Positions 7,967 to 15,655 of a stretch of 64,000 bases of DNA are shown piece after piece. Every line of letters starts with the position of its first letter. The stretch's first letter is position 1. A program made the translations under genes and the position numbers. The stretch is from Peristeroidobacter agariperforans (GTDB lineage: Bacteria; Pseudomonadota; Gammaproteobacteria; Steroidobacterales; Steroidobacteraceae), in the NCBI RefSeq assembly GCF_004138335.1, contig NZ_RYFW01000001.1, positions 2,563,244-2,627,243 on the forward strand, in the 5' to 3' direction. Below the pieces are notes generated by a model, which searched no databases, was not told where the DNA came from, and saw nothing but the letters and a program-made list of their open reading frames with translations.

Positions 7967-10900
7967 ATGGTCGCGAAACAGGTCATCGCCGGAGTCGTGG
8001 CGGCCGTTCTTTCCGGCTGTGTGTGGCCCGAGACGGCGCTCGCTCAACACGCCCGCGAACAGGCGCCTGCCGCACCGGAATACGTGCTCGATATTCCACG
8101 CCTGCCCATCATCGAGGCGTTGAAAGACTTCACCACCCAAACCGGCCTGCTGATCAGCTTCTGGCCGGACGCGCAAACCGATCAGGCCCGGCTGGTAGGG
8201 CCGCTGCGGGGCAAGTTCACCGCAGAAGTCGCATTGACCCGGCTGCTGGCAGAGAGCGGATTGACCTATCGGCGGACCAATGAGCGCTCGCTCGTCGTCA
8301 TGGCGCCGTCACTGCTCGGCGCGCCTCGCAATGGCGTGAGCGGCTCCGATCAAGATCGAAGCCGGCTGGCCGAAGGACAGCCTTATCTGCGCAAGCAGCA
8401 GCAACCCCCGGAAGAAAGTTTGACGGTCGTCGGGCGCGCGGGCTCGAATGCGATCATCGGGAAGCCCGACATCGAGCGCGTCGACGAAGTGATCGTCATC
8501 GGTTCGCGCATCGATCGCAATGGCGAAGGGCCCGCGCCGGTGCAGGTGTTCACTCGCCGGATGATCGACGATTTCGGTGCGGCTTCGATTCCGGATGTGC
8601 TGCGCTATTTGCCGCAACAGCCGTTCAATCGCGCCGAGCACTATTACACCAATGGCGCCGAGTACTCGCAGATGCGCGGTATCGGCGTCGACACCACGCT
8701 GATTCTCATCAACGGCCGGCGCGTCGTGCCCACCTCGAACAGCCTGACGCTCAATGCCTTCGATCTGAACAGCATTCCGCTTGCTGCGGTGGAGCGGATC
8801 GAAGTGCTGTCAGATTCGGCCTCTGCGATCTACGGCGCAGACGCCATGGGCGGCGTGATCAATGTGGTGTTGAAGAAAGAGATCCCGCAACCGGTGCTCG
8901 ATGTTCAGTACGGCGGCGCCCGTGGCGGCGCAGATCAGTTGCGTGCCTCGTTCAGCCTGGGCTACCGGACCGAGCGTCTGCGGTCCTCGATGATCTTCGA
9001 TTACTACCGACGTGATTCCCTGTTGGGGGGCGAGCGCGAGCTGTGGCGCGATCAGGACTACACGCGCTATGGCGGCGAGGACTATCGATCGGCGGCCGGC
9101 GTGCCCGGCACCGTGAGATCATTGAGTGGCGCGAACCTGCCAGGACTGTCTTCGTCTTTTGCGATGGTGCCCGAAGGCAGTAGCGGCATCGGGCTCACGC
9201 CACAAGATTTCGTCGCGACCGCTGGCGTTCGCAATCGCACCAGCACGCTGAACGCTTTGTCCATAGTGCCCGCAGCGGAGCAGCGGAGCGTGGCCGTGTT
9301 CGGTGAGTACGATATGACGCCAGATCTGATGGCGTTCGCCGAAGTGCTCTATACCAACCGACGGGTGAATTCACAGGAAGGTCCTTACCCCGTCCAGAGC
9401 GCGCTGGTGCCGGCGCAAAATCCTTTCAATCCATTTGGCCAGCCGGTGTTGGTGGACTTCATTCTGGATGGCCTCGAGCCGCGCCGCTTCGAGCACGATA
9501 TGGATTGGTTACGGGGCGCGTTCGGGCTGCGAGGCTGGCTGAGTTCCAGGTGGCAGTGGGAAGTCGCGGCAATCGCCAGTACCGAGACAGACGATGCTCT
9601 GAGCACTATCGATCTGAGTGCCACGCGCCTCGATGCGGCGCTCGCGGAAACAGATCCGGCGCGTGCCTTGAATCCTTTCGTCGACGGGCCCGCGGGCAGC
9701 CATGAGTTGCTGGCTTCGTTGGTCGATCCAGAACAGAGCAGGCACTTGTCGCGCGGCCGCCAGCTGTCGGCGTTCTTGCAAGGCGAGATGTTCGAATTGC
9801 CGGCGGGCGCCGTGCAAGCGGTGGTGGGCGGCGAATGGCGCGATGAAGAAATGGTCTATGACGACCGCACATTGCCCGTCAATAACGGCCGGGACGTGCG
9901 CGCGGCTTTCACTGAGTTGCGCGTGCCGCTAATCGGGCCCGCGGCATCGAGTCATGGCGACGTCTTGTCCATGACGCTGGCCGCGCGTGTCGACGATTAC
10001 AGCGATTTTGGCAGCTCGCTGAATCCACAATTCGGCTTGCTGTGGCGGCCGGCCGAGGGCGTGTTGTTGCGCGGTTCCTATGGGACGAGCTTTCGCCCGC
10101 CGTCGCTATTCGAGTTGCACGCTCCTCGCACAAGCGTGACGAATGCGTCGGTCCGCGATCCCGCCCGCAACTATGCGTTGAGCCCGGTAACGTTCGTCGC
10201 GGGCGGTAATCCGAATCTTCGGCCGATCGAGGCCGACTCGATGACGACGGGCTTCGTTCTTACGCCGAGCGCGCTGCCTGGTCTGCGGCTGCTCGCAAAC
10301 TATTGGCGGATCCAGACCGAGCATCGCGTGACATTCCTGCATTTCACGTCGCTGCTTGCGAACGAGGAGTCGTTTCGCGACCGCATTCTGCGCGATGCGC
10401 CGACACAGGCCGATATCGCTGCCGGTATGCCGGGCCGGCTGCTGCAGCTGGATATATCGCGAATGAATTTCGGACGGCTCAGCACCAGCGGTATCGACGT
10501 CGAGGCGAGGTACGAGCTGAGCACGCGCTGGGGCGATTTCACGCCGCGATTGTCGGCTACCTGGATCGACGAATTCACGAGCGTCGAGGCGCCCGGGGTG
10601 CCCACCGTCGATCGCGTCGGTATTGCGAATCCGGCGGGATCCATACCACGGTGGCGCGTCGTCGGCAGCTTGGGCTGGAAGCGCAAGGGTGTGGGGTTGT
10701 CCACAACGATGGATTGGTCGCCCGGATACTTGGATGTCGGCACTGCCGGACTGACCGGCCGGCGCCTGCCTGAGCGCGCGATCGTGGATGTGCAGGCGAG
10801 CTTCGCGATCGATGAGTTGCTCGGGCGGAATCTGCTGTGGGACGACTTCAAACTGCAGCTGGGCGTGAAGAATGTATTCGACGAGCTGGCGCCGTTTTCC

Positions 10901-10987
10901 GACATCGGATTCGCGTTGGGCTTCGATTCGTCGCAGGGCGATTTGATCGGCCGCTTCAGTTATCTGCGACTGTCCAAAGGATTCTGA
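7967..10987 (+). CDS. TonB-dependent outer membrane receptor with N-terminal STN signalling domain
   Basis: This protein of about 1006 residues has a signal peptide (about 1-27, ending ETALA), an STN domain (about 45-115, YVLDIPRLPIIEALKDFTTQ) and a TonB-box/plug region. The plug contains DEVIVIGSRI, VERIEVLSDSASAIYGADAM and GGVINVVLKK (about 165-305). A large beta barrel ends in aromatic LRLSKGF. The STN domain is the part that passes a ligand signal to a FecR protein, matching the genes just upstream. I chose ATG 7967 rather than TTG 7955; either leaves the signal peptide intact. The barrel converges on the lasso cyclase gene with 3 bp between stops. The ligand may be the lasso peptide itself or an iron complex; this is inference. 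Confidence 0.92.
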   Translation: MVAKQVIAGVVAAVLSGCVWPETALAQHAREQAPAAPEYVLDIPRLPIIEALKDFTTQTGLLISFWPDAQTDQARLVGPLRGKFTAEVALTRLLAESGLTYRRTNERSLVVMAPSLLGAPRNGVSGSDQDRSRLAEGQPYLRKQQQPPEESLTVVGRAGSNAIIGKPDIERVDEVIVIGSRIDRNGEGPAPVQVFTRRMIDDFGAASIPDVLRYLPQQPFNRAEHYYTNGAEYSQMRGIGVDTTLILINGRRVVPTSNSLTLNAFDLNSIPLAAVERIEVLSDSASAIYGADAMGGVINVVLKKEIPQPVLDVQYGGARGGADQLRASFSLGYRTERLRSSMIFDYYRRDSLLGGERELWRDQDYTRYGGEDYRSAAGVPGTVRSLSGANLPGLSSSFAMVPEGSSGIGLTPQDFVATAGVRNRTSTLNALSIVPAAEQRSVAVFGEYDMTPDLMAFAEVLYTNRRVNSQEGPYPVQSALVPAQNPFNPFGQPVLVDFILDGLEPRRFEHDMDWLRGAFGLRGWLSSRWQWEVAAIASTETDDALSTIDLSATRLDAALAETDPARALNPFVDGPAGSHELLASLVDPEQSRHLSRGRQLSAFLQGEMFELPAGAVQAVVGGEWRDEEMVYDDRTLPVNNGRDVRAAFTELRVPLIGPAASSHGDVLSMTLAARVDDYSDFGSSLNPQFGLLWRPAEGVLLRGSYGTSFRPPSLFELHAPRTSVTNASVRDPARNYALSPVTFVAGGNPNLRPIEADSMTTGFVLTPSALPGLRLLANYWRIQTEHRVTFLHFTSLLANEESFRDRILRDAPTQADIAAGMPGRLLQLDISRMNFGRLSTSGIDVEARYELSTRWGDFTPRLSATWIDEFTSVEAPGVPTVDRVGIANPAGSIPRWRVVGSLGWKRKGVGLSTTMDWSPGYLDVGTAGLTGRRLPERAIVDVQASFAIDELLGRNLLWDDFKLQLGVKNVFDELAPFSDIGFALGFDSSQGDLIGRFSYLRLSKGF

Positions 10988-10990
10988 GCT

Positions 10991-12844
10991 TCACTTCGGT
11001 TGGGATTGCGAATTGCCGAGCCAATGGCGCGCCCACAGCTCCGAATCGAGGTGGCGAAAGATTTCGCCCGGAAACACCGTGTTCTTGGTCGGGCCGGGCG
11101 ACAGCACTTCCTCGAGCAGCGGCCGATCCAGCAGGCCGTTGCGCGCCAGCACCCCATCCAGCAATGTTTCTTTCAGGAACGGCCGCTCGCGTTCGAGCAG
11201 CTGATCGTGAAAGCCCGGCGCGCGATCTTTCCACAGGCGCCGCAGGATGGGTTCGGGCGCTTCCGCCGCGAACGCCAGTCGCGCGAGCCCCCGATCGCGC
11301 CCGCGATGAAAGTGAGTGTGGATGGGAATCCTCAGCAACAGCTCGATTGCCGGCTGCGAGTACAGTGGGGAAACGATCTCGGGTACCGGCGCATCGGCCG
11401 GTGTCGCGACGGAGTAGTAATCAGGCGCCATCATCAACGTTCCGATGCGTCGGATCTTGTCCCAGGGCACGCGGCGCTGCCCTTGGAACCAGGGATGCGA
11501 CACGCTGTAGTGGCCTTCAAAGGCGTGCTTGATCTCGGGACTGACCAACTGGCTCGCAGCGAGGACGCGATCGCGCGGCATGCCGGTGTTCTGTTTGGCC
11601 ATGACCCTGCGGACAGCGCCGGTGAGCACGGTCCAGCTGGACTTTTCCGTGAGCAGCGCGACTTGCGAGGCGAGGCGGAACAGGCCAGGGGTGACGCCAT
11701 GCTGCCGCAAGAACTCCGGCACCGCAAAGACCACCGAGTCGCTGCAAAAGCCCGAATCGCCGCCGTCGCCGCTGAAGATGGCGGTGGCTTGCGTGCGCTC
11801 GATCAGTCCCCGCTCGACCGTGTTGCGCTGGATGAAGCCAAGCAGCGGCGAGGGCTCGGGAGACGGCGGCATGCGCAGCCCGAGGGTCAGGTCCATATCC
11901 AGAGCCTGGAGCGGAAACTCGATGTGCTCGCAGCCGGCGTGCGCGGCGGCGAGCCGCGCCCAGGGACGCTCGTCGGAACGGCCGACGGGGCTGAAATAAG
12001 TGTAGGCGGTGAATCGTTCGGTCGTGCCCTTGAGGCAGCCGGCCATGATCGAGGAGTCGAGGCCACCCGACAATCTCAATAACAAGGAACGGTGCAGGCG
12101 CGCCAGGCCGGCAGAGGCGCCTTTGATCACGCTGTGCATGGCCGGCGCGGCTGTTTGTGGATCTTCGATGAGATCCTCGGCTCCGGTGTAATCGACTGGC
12201 GTCCAGTACAGCTTGCGACTGCTGTGCCAGCCCGAGCTGTCTCGCTCGAACTCGATGCACTCGCCTCGGCGCACCGGGGACGCTTCGTTGAGCGACGATG
12301 CGTCCTCGAAAGTAGTTCCGAGCATCATCAGCGAGCGCAGGAAAGTTTCGTTGACGGTAAAGCGCAGGTGCAGATCGAGGCAGTCCGCGATGCGTGAAAA
12401 GAAAACGCTCACGCCGCGAAATTCGGTGCGCAGACAGGGCAGCAGACCCGTCGGATCTTTCAGCACCCACTTGTAACCACCGGCGGCGTCGTGGCCAAAG
12501 GCGACATAGTCGCCCCAGGCATGATCGATCAGCCATTTGCCGCGACTCTGCACAAAGGATCGGCTCTGCGCCGCGTCGAAGCGGAGCAGTTCGGCCGGCG
12601 CGGGAGAAAACAAATCCCGACTGCGCGCCAGCAGCGAGCCGATGACGAGGCCGCCCTGGTCGCCGACCCGGTGCAGTTGGAGCGCTGGGTCGCGAGCACC
12701 CGCGCAAAACACTTGCATCCCGGCCGCGGAGAATTCCTCTCGCCATGCAGGCGAGAGCTCGCGCAGACGTTTGGCGATCAGCTGAGCTGTTTCTTGTTGT
12801 TGTGGGCTCGAGTCGTCCCACACCATCCCGAGATATCGAAACAT
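10991..12844 (-). CDS. Lasso peptide macrolactam synthetase (asparagine-synthetase-like, C protein)
   Basis: This 617-residue protein resembles asparagine synthetase B and would adenylate the side-chain carboxylate of the core Asp/Glu and close the lasso ring. The ATP pyrophosphatase loop LRLSGGLDSSIMAG lies near residues 257-269. The N-terminal glutaminase-like domain (DYVAFGHDAAGGYKWVLKDP) has no Cys at position 2, as usual for lasso C proteins. The start MFRYLGMVW is typical of the family, and AGGGAG lies 7 bases upstream. A longer in-frame extension to 13204 would overlap the B gene and is rejected. The start lies 11 bases after the B stop, so B and C share a transcript. Confidence 0.93.
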   Translation of the reverse strand: MFRYLGMVWDDSSPQQQETAQLIAKRLRELSPAWREEFSAAGMQVFCAGARDPALQLHRVGDQGGLVIGSLLARSRDLFSPAPAELLRFDAAQSRSFVQSRGKWLIDHAWGDYVAFGHDAAGGYKWVLKDPTGLLPCLRTEFRGVSVFFSRIADCLDLHLRFTVNETFLRSLMMLGTTFEDASSLNEASPVRRGECIEFERDSSGWHSSRKLYWTPVDYTGAEDLIEDPQTAAPAMHSVIKGASAGLARLHRSLLLRLSGGLDSSIMAGCLKGTTERFTAYTYFSPVGRSDERPWARLAAAHAGCEHIEFPLQALDMDLTLGLRMPPSPEPSPLLGFIQRNTVERGLIERTQATAIFSGDGGDSGFCSDSVVFAVPEFLRQHGVTPGLFRLASQVALLTEKSSWTVLTGAVRRVMAKQNTGMPRDRVLAASQLVSPEIKHAFEGHYSVSHPWFQGQRRVPWDKIRRIGTLMMAPDYYSVATPADAPVPEIVSPLYSQPAIELLLRIPIHTHFHRGRDRGLARLAFAAEAPEPILRRLWKDRAPGFHDQLLERERPFLKETLLDGVLARNGLLDRPLLEEVLSPGPTKNTVFPGEIFRHLDSELWARHWLGNSQSQPK

Positions 12845-12855
12845 CGCCACGCTCC

Positions 12856-13593
12856 CTAGATCGCGAGAATCGGCGTGTACTCGCAAACCTGTTCGGGATT
12901 GGCGTCGAGCAGCAGTGTCCCTTGCTGTACCCAGCTGTGTGCCGCCCATGGCTTGGTGCGCACGCCGATCACCCACGTCGGGTACACGTCGTAGTAAGCA
13001 AGAAAACGCACTAGCGCCAATGCATGAAACAAACATTGATCGCGCGCCGCGAACGTGTGAGGCCGTAGCCGGCGAAAGATGCCGACCAGCTCGATCGCCC
13101 GATCGTTGTCGAATGGCGCGCCAGCGACATTTTTCTGCTTGCCGATGTCCTCGGCCACGAGAAACAAACTTCGCGATCGCACCGAGCGGCGCGCCCACGT
13201 GCAAGCGCGCAGGAAGCTGACCATGTGGCGCCAGCGAATCGCCGATTTGCGATCGACTTCGTGGCCGACGCTGGTGAGCAGGCTCTGCAAGTCCACTTGC
13301 GTGATCGTGAATGCGGCAGGCTCGGGAGCGCTATTACTGAGCAGCCCCGCCTGAACGAGCTTGTCTGCGATGCTCACGGCTTCTTGAATGGGCAGCGGCT
13401 CGGCGTCGCTGGCGAAAGTGGCCGGAGCAGGTGCGAGACTCTGCCAGTTTCCCGCGAGTGAGCGGAGCGCGATGGTTTCATTCCGGCCAACGCCGAAATA
13501 GCGATTGCGCTGCAGGTCCAGTAACACAGTGCCAGTTGCTGTCGAGCACGCCCGCACGTGCGACGGCAGCCAGTACGCTTTTTCAGTGTGCAT
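12856..13593 (-). CDS. Lasso peptide leader recognition/peptidase fusion (PqqD-like RRE + transglutaminase-like, B protein)
   Basis: A 245-residue fused B protein. Residues about 1-90 form a PqqD-like recognition domain (LLDLQRNRYFGVGRNE, EAVSIADKLVQAGLL). Residues about 120-245 form the transglutaminase-like cysteine protease that removes the leader. The catalytic triad is visible: Cys187 (RDQCLFHALAL), His219 (WAAHSWV) and Asp230 (LLLDANPEQ). Fused B proteins are the rule in proteobacterial lasso clusters. The ATG at 13593 has no strong ribosome binding site. The gene lies 139 bp after the precursor gene, a gap holding a stem-loop at 13653-13680. Confidence 0.93.
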   Translation of the reverse strand: MHTEKAYWLPSHVRACSTATGTVLLDLQRNRYFGVGRNETIALRSLAGNWQSLAPAPATFASDAEPLPIQEAVSIADKLVQAGLLSNSAPEPAAFTITQVDLQSLLTSVGHEVDRKSAIRWRHMVSFLRACTWARRSVRSRSLFLVAEDIGKQKNVAGAPFDNDRAIELVGIFRRLRPHTFAARDQCLFHALALVRFLAYYDVYPTWVIGVRTKPWAAHSWVQQGTLLLDANPEQVCEYTPILAI

Positions 13594-13652
13594 GGCCAGA
13601 CTGCCAAAAATCGTCCCAGAAAGATCGATCTGCTATCGCTGGTTCTTCTAAA

Positions 13653-13680
13653 CAGGGCACGCGCTTGCGCGCGAGCCCTG
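13653..13680 (-). promoter_or_regulatory. Stem-loop between lasso precursor and B genes (attenuator-like)
   Basis: Read on the minus strand, CAGGGC and GCCCTG enclose an inner GCGC/GCGC stem with a short loop, followed by TTTAG. It is stable and terminator-like but has only three T. Such a hairpin between precursor and processing genes could raise precursor expression over the enzymes; that role is inferred. Confidence 0.55.
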
Positions 13681-13715
13681 CCCATCAATGGCCCACTTCA
13701 TTGACTATAGGTTGT

Positions 13716-13738
13716 CCTTGAGGGACCTCCCGTCAAGG
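13716..13738 (-). promoter_or_regulatory. Hairpin embedding the stop codon of the lasso precursor
   Basis: On the minus strand CCTTGA (containing the TGA stop) pairs with TCAAGG, with an inner GGGA/TCCC stem, a two-base loop and one bulged C. It could protect the 3' end of the precursor message. No T tract follows. Confidence 0.45.
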
Positions 13739-13864
13739 CACTCTTTCCCCCAATACAAAGATGGAGTCGAATGTTTGAGGGTACGCCCCATACTGCTTGG
13801 TCTCGATCGTCGCATCGCCGAGATCGAGTAATTCGATCTCCATTCCTTCTTGCTTGTCCGTCAT
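13733..13864 (-). CDS. Lasso peptide precursor (A protein), 43 aa
   Basis: A 43-codon gene starting ATG 13864 with GAGGGA 7 bases upstream, directly before the B and C genes. The leader reads MTDKQEGMEIELLDLGDA then TIETK. The DLG-DA stretch and the Thr close to the leader end are typical of proteobacterial lasso leaders, where Thr is at position -2. That rule puts the core at QYGAYPQTFDSIFVLGERVP (residues 24-43). The only acidic residue in usual ring range is Asp33. Counting from Gln24 it is position 10, from Tyr25 position 9, from Gly26 position 8. Known rings are 7-9 residues, usually starting with Gly, so the register is unresolved. It was too short to be found by length alone; context and leader make it convincing. 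Confidence 0.82.
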   Translation of the reverse strand: MTDKQEGMEIELLDLGDATIETKQYGAYPQTFDSIFVLGERVP

Positions 13865-13894
13865 GATCTTTCCCTCGATGAAGCAACAGTCCTC

Positions 13895-13911
13895 CAGCGT
13901 TGCTAACGCTG
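13895..13911. promoter_or_regulatory. Perfect inverted repeat upstream of the lasso precursor
   Basis: CAGCGTT and AACGCTG form a perfect 7-bp inverted repeat with a 3-bp centre, 31 bp before the precursor start. On the minus strand a TTGACG hexamer lies about 17 bp further upstream but no good -10 follows. The repeat could be an operator (for the GntR protein, for example) or a 5' UTR hairpin. No second copy was noticed near the other island genes. Confidence 0.35.
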
Positions 13912-14345
13912 CAAGGTTTGCGTGCCGGCGTCAATATACCTTTGAGGGGACGGCCAAATATATCTACGGAATTCCGCAAGCCGTCCGTCTTTCTGCCGTT
14001 TCCTATTAAGTAGCAACCCTCAAAATCGCCACCGCCGTGAGTTGCGCACGAAGCAAAAAGCACAACGCCTGTCACTGACTCGATTGCCTCGATTGTCGAG
14101 GCACTAGCCGCACGCGCCCGCCGGAGCTGAAGCGCTGTGGCATGGTTCGGTGCCGGGAGGGTGACCATGGTTGAGCTCAGAGCGCATCGAAGGGAATCTG
14201 CCAGCTACTGCAAGCCGTGCGCGAGGTATTGCAGCTTTTCTGGCCGGCTGCCGGGGAGTCTGCGAAGCAACGACTGCCGCTGGCGCTTGCCAATGCTGCG
14301 AGCGGCGCCGTGCTGGCGGCCGCAGCGCTCGCGCAACGTCTCGCA

Positions 14346-14398
14346 GCGGGAGGAACTGCCGACATCGGCAGCTCAAGGATAGAGGCCGTTCCTCCCGC
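14346..14398. repeat. Nested inverted repeat near the transposase 3' end (REP-like)
   Basis: GCGGGAGGAAC (14346-14356) and GTTCCTCCCGC (14388-14398) are perfect 11-bp complements. They enclose a second perfect hairpin, TGCCGA-CA-TCGGCA (14357-14370). This compound structure lies about 125 bp beyond the transposase stop. REP-associated tyrosine transposases act on such hairpins, but I could not identify further copies by eye, so the REP label is tentative. Confidence 0.5.
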
Positions 14399-14428
14399 GT
14401 GCGCAAAGCGTGGCTTGGCCCGCCAGCC

Positions 14429-14456
14429 GGGGCGTTGCCGAGCACAGCAACGCCCC
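14429..14456 (+). terminator. Strong hairpin, terminator-like on the plus strand
   Basis: GGGGCGTTGC and GCAACGCCCC form a perfect 10-bp stem with an 8-base loop, followed on the plus strand by ATTCTTCT. No plus-strand gene clearly ends here, so it may belong to the neighbouring REP-like structure rather than act as a terminator. Confidence 0.45.
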
Positions 14457-14523
14457 ATTCTTCTGGTCGAAAGCGGCCGAGGCCCTTTCGACACGCCTTC
14501 ACGTCACTGCCCCTTCTCCCTCG

Positions 14524-15531
14524 CTATATTGCCTGCCGGTCCTCATCGTCGCCGTCGCGGGCTTCGGCGGCGCCATCCCAATAGTGAACCTTGGCGCTGC
14601 CGCCTATCGGCACCAGCGGTGAGATGTCGTGCATGGCCGTGATCTTGAACAGCTCCGGCCGACGCGTGCGATAGCGACTGATCGCCATCGACAGGGTCGA
14701 TGGATCGCGACGCAGGCAGCGCGCCACCTCGCTCAATGTCGCTACACCTCGTTCTGTCGCGTACCACGCGATCAATGCACGCACCAAGGTGAATTCGCGC
14801 TGACGCGAGTTCGACAGCACCAGGTCGCGCTCCACACCCATGCGACAGGTGACGGTGTGAATGATCTGATCGAGCGACGCTTTGCTGCGATAGGTGCGCG
14901 AGTTGCGAGGCAGGTTCTCGAGGAACTCGGTGCTGCCGATGACGCGCAGATCGTTCGAGCCGACGCGCTCGAACTGGACGACGTCTTCGGGTTCGGGGCA
15001 ACGAGCCATGAATGCCTCGTACTCGGTGCCGCCGTCTTTGAGCTCGAGCAGCCGTAACGCGGTGCGCGTCGTCAGCCAAGGGGTGGCGGACTGGCGTAGA
15101 TACGTGCCATGGCTGGTGTGTTCAGCCGCACCGGAATGCTCCGCCAGCCCGCCCAATACCGGAATGTGGTGCAGGTAGTGCAGCAGCTTGAGCAGGTAAT
15201 GTTTCGGGTCGATCAATACCGCTTTATAACGCTGCCGAAAAAAATGTCCGGACTCGCCGATGCGACGATGCATGCTGCGTGCGTAGCGACTGGTGAGGCC
15301 TTGCATGATGCGGCCCACTGAGATTTCGTCGATCTGCAAGATCAGATGAATGGCTTGCGGTGTCCAGCAATAGCCGTGCACGCGGGCGTTGGTACGACGC
15401 AGACCGGTCGCGAGCAAGCGCTCGAACAGCGCGTAGTCCTCGGGTTGAGAAAAGATCGGATGATGTGTGTTGCCATGTTGAACGACGTAATACGTACCGC
15501 CCGCAACATGGAGCCGTTGCCGTCGAGACAT
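14524..15531 (-). CDS. REP-associated tyrosine transposase (Y1/IS200-like) with DnaA-type C-terminal HTH
   Basis: A 335-residue protein. Residues about 5-130 form a Y1 transposase-like domain (GGTYYVVQHGN, HGYCWTPQAIHLILQ, SRYARSMHRRIGESGHFFRQ with the candidate catalytic Tyr). Residues about 220-305 resemble the DnaA C-terminal DNA-binding domain (EFTLVRALIAWYATERGVATLSEVARCL). In the HUH position, normally NHVH-like, the sequence is QAIH, so one metal-binding His appears to be missing. The gene is single, without terminal inverted repeats of an IS, but has hairpins beyond its 3' end. It is probably a domesticated RAYT. ATG 15531 is the family start (MSRRQRLHVAGG). Confidence 0.85.
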   Translation of the reverse strand: MSRRQRLHVAGGTYYVVQHGNTHHPIFSQPEDYALFERLLATGLRRTNARVHGYCWTPQAIHLILQIDEISVGRIMQGLTSRYARSMHRRIGESGHFFRQRYKAVLIDPKHYLLKLLHYLHHIPVLGGLAEHSGAAEHTSHGTYLRQSATPWLTTRTALRLLELKDGGTEYEAFMARCPEPEDVVQFERVGSNDLRVIGSTEFLENLPRNSRTYRSKASLDQIIHTVTCRMGVERDLVLSNSRQREFTLVRALIAWYATERGVATLSEVARCLRRDPSTLSMAISRYRTRRPELFKITAMHDISPLVPIGGSAKVHYWDGAAEARDGDDEDRQAI

Positions 15532-15655
15532 CCTGCAAACCTCCTGGTGAGCTTCCCTGACCTCACGGCGCGCTCATTGCGATCGCGCTTATGCTGTCCG
15601 TGCCGGAGGACTCTAGTCTGGCGCCAAGGGACATGCATTCATATATTTTGTTGTG

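Larger units (their letters stand above)
13865..14523. other. 659-bp intergenic region between lasso precursor and transposase
   Basis: No gene is convincing here. It carries the leader region of the lasso operon (13865 to about 14040) and four inverted repeats: 13895-13911, 14086-14102 (GCCTCGA/TCGAGGC), 14346-14398 and 14429-14456. A plus-strand frame from about GTG 14217 encodes a hydrophobic stretch (VLQLFWPAAGESAKQRLPLA, then Ala/Leu-rich). This faintly resembles the N-terminus of an ABC exporter, but the frame then degenerates. Confidence 0.5.

Noticed and set aside
12845-13204. Upstream extension of the lasso cyclase frame
   Set aside because: It overlaps the B gene in another frame. 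The family start MFRYLGMVW with a good ribosome binding site is at 12844.
13921-13980. Shared GTAGAT hexamer before the lasso precursor and the TonB receptor as an ECF promoter element
   Set aside because: Only six bases agree and the surrounding spacing differs. It is not enough to call a common promoter.
13698-14168. 156-codon minus-strand frame over the lasso precursor region
   Set aside because: It runs in a different frame from the 43-codon precursor, has no ribosome binding site and no recognisable protein features.
14137-14642. Several plus-strand frames of 80-140 codons near the transposase
   Set aside because: They overlap one another and the transposase, and show no consistent protein features. 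Only the faint exporter-like stretch is kept as a low-interest note.
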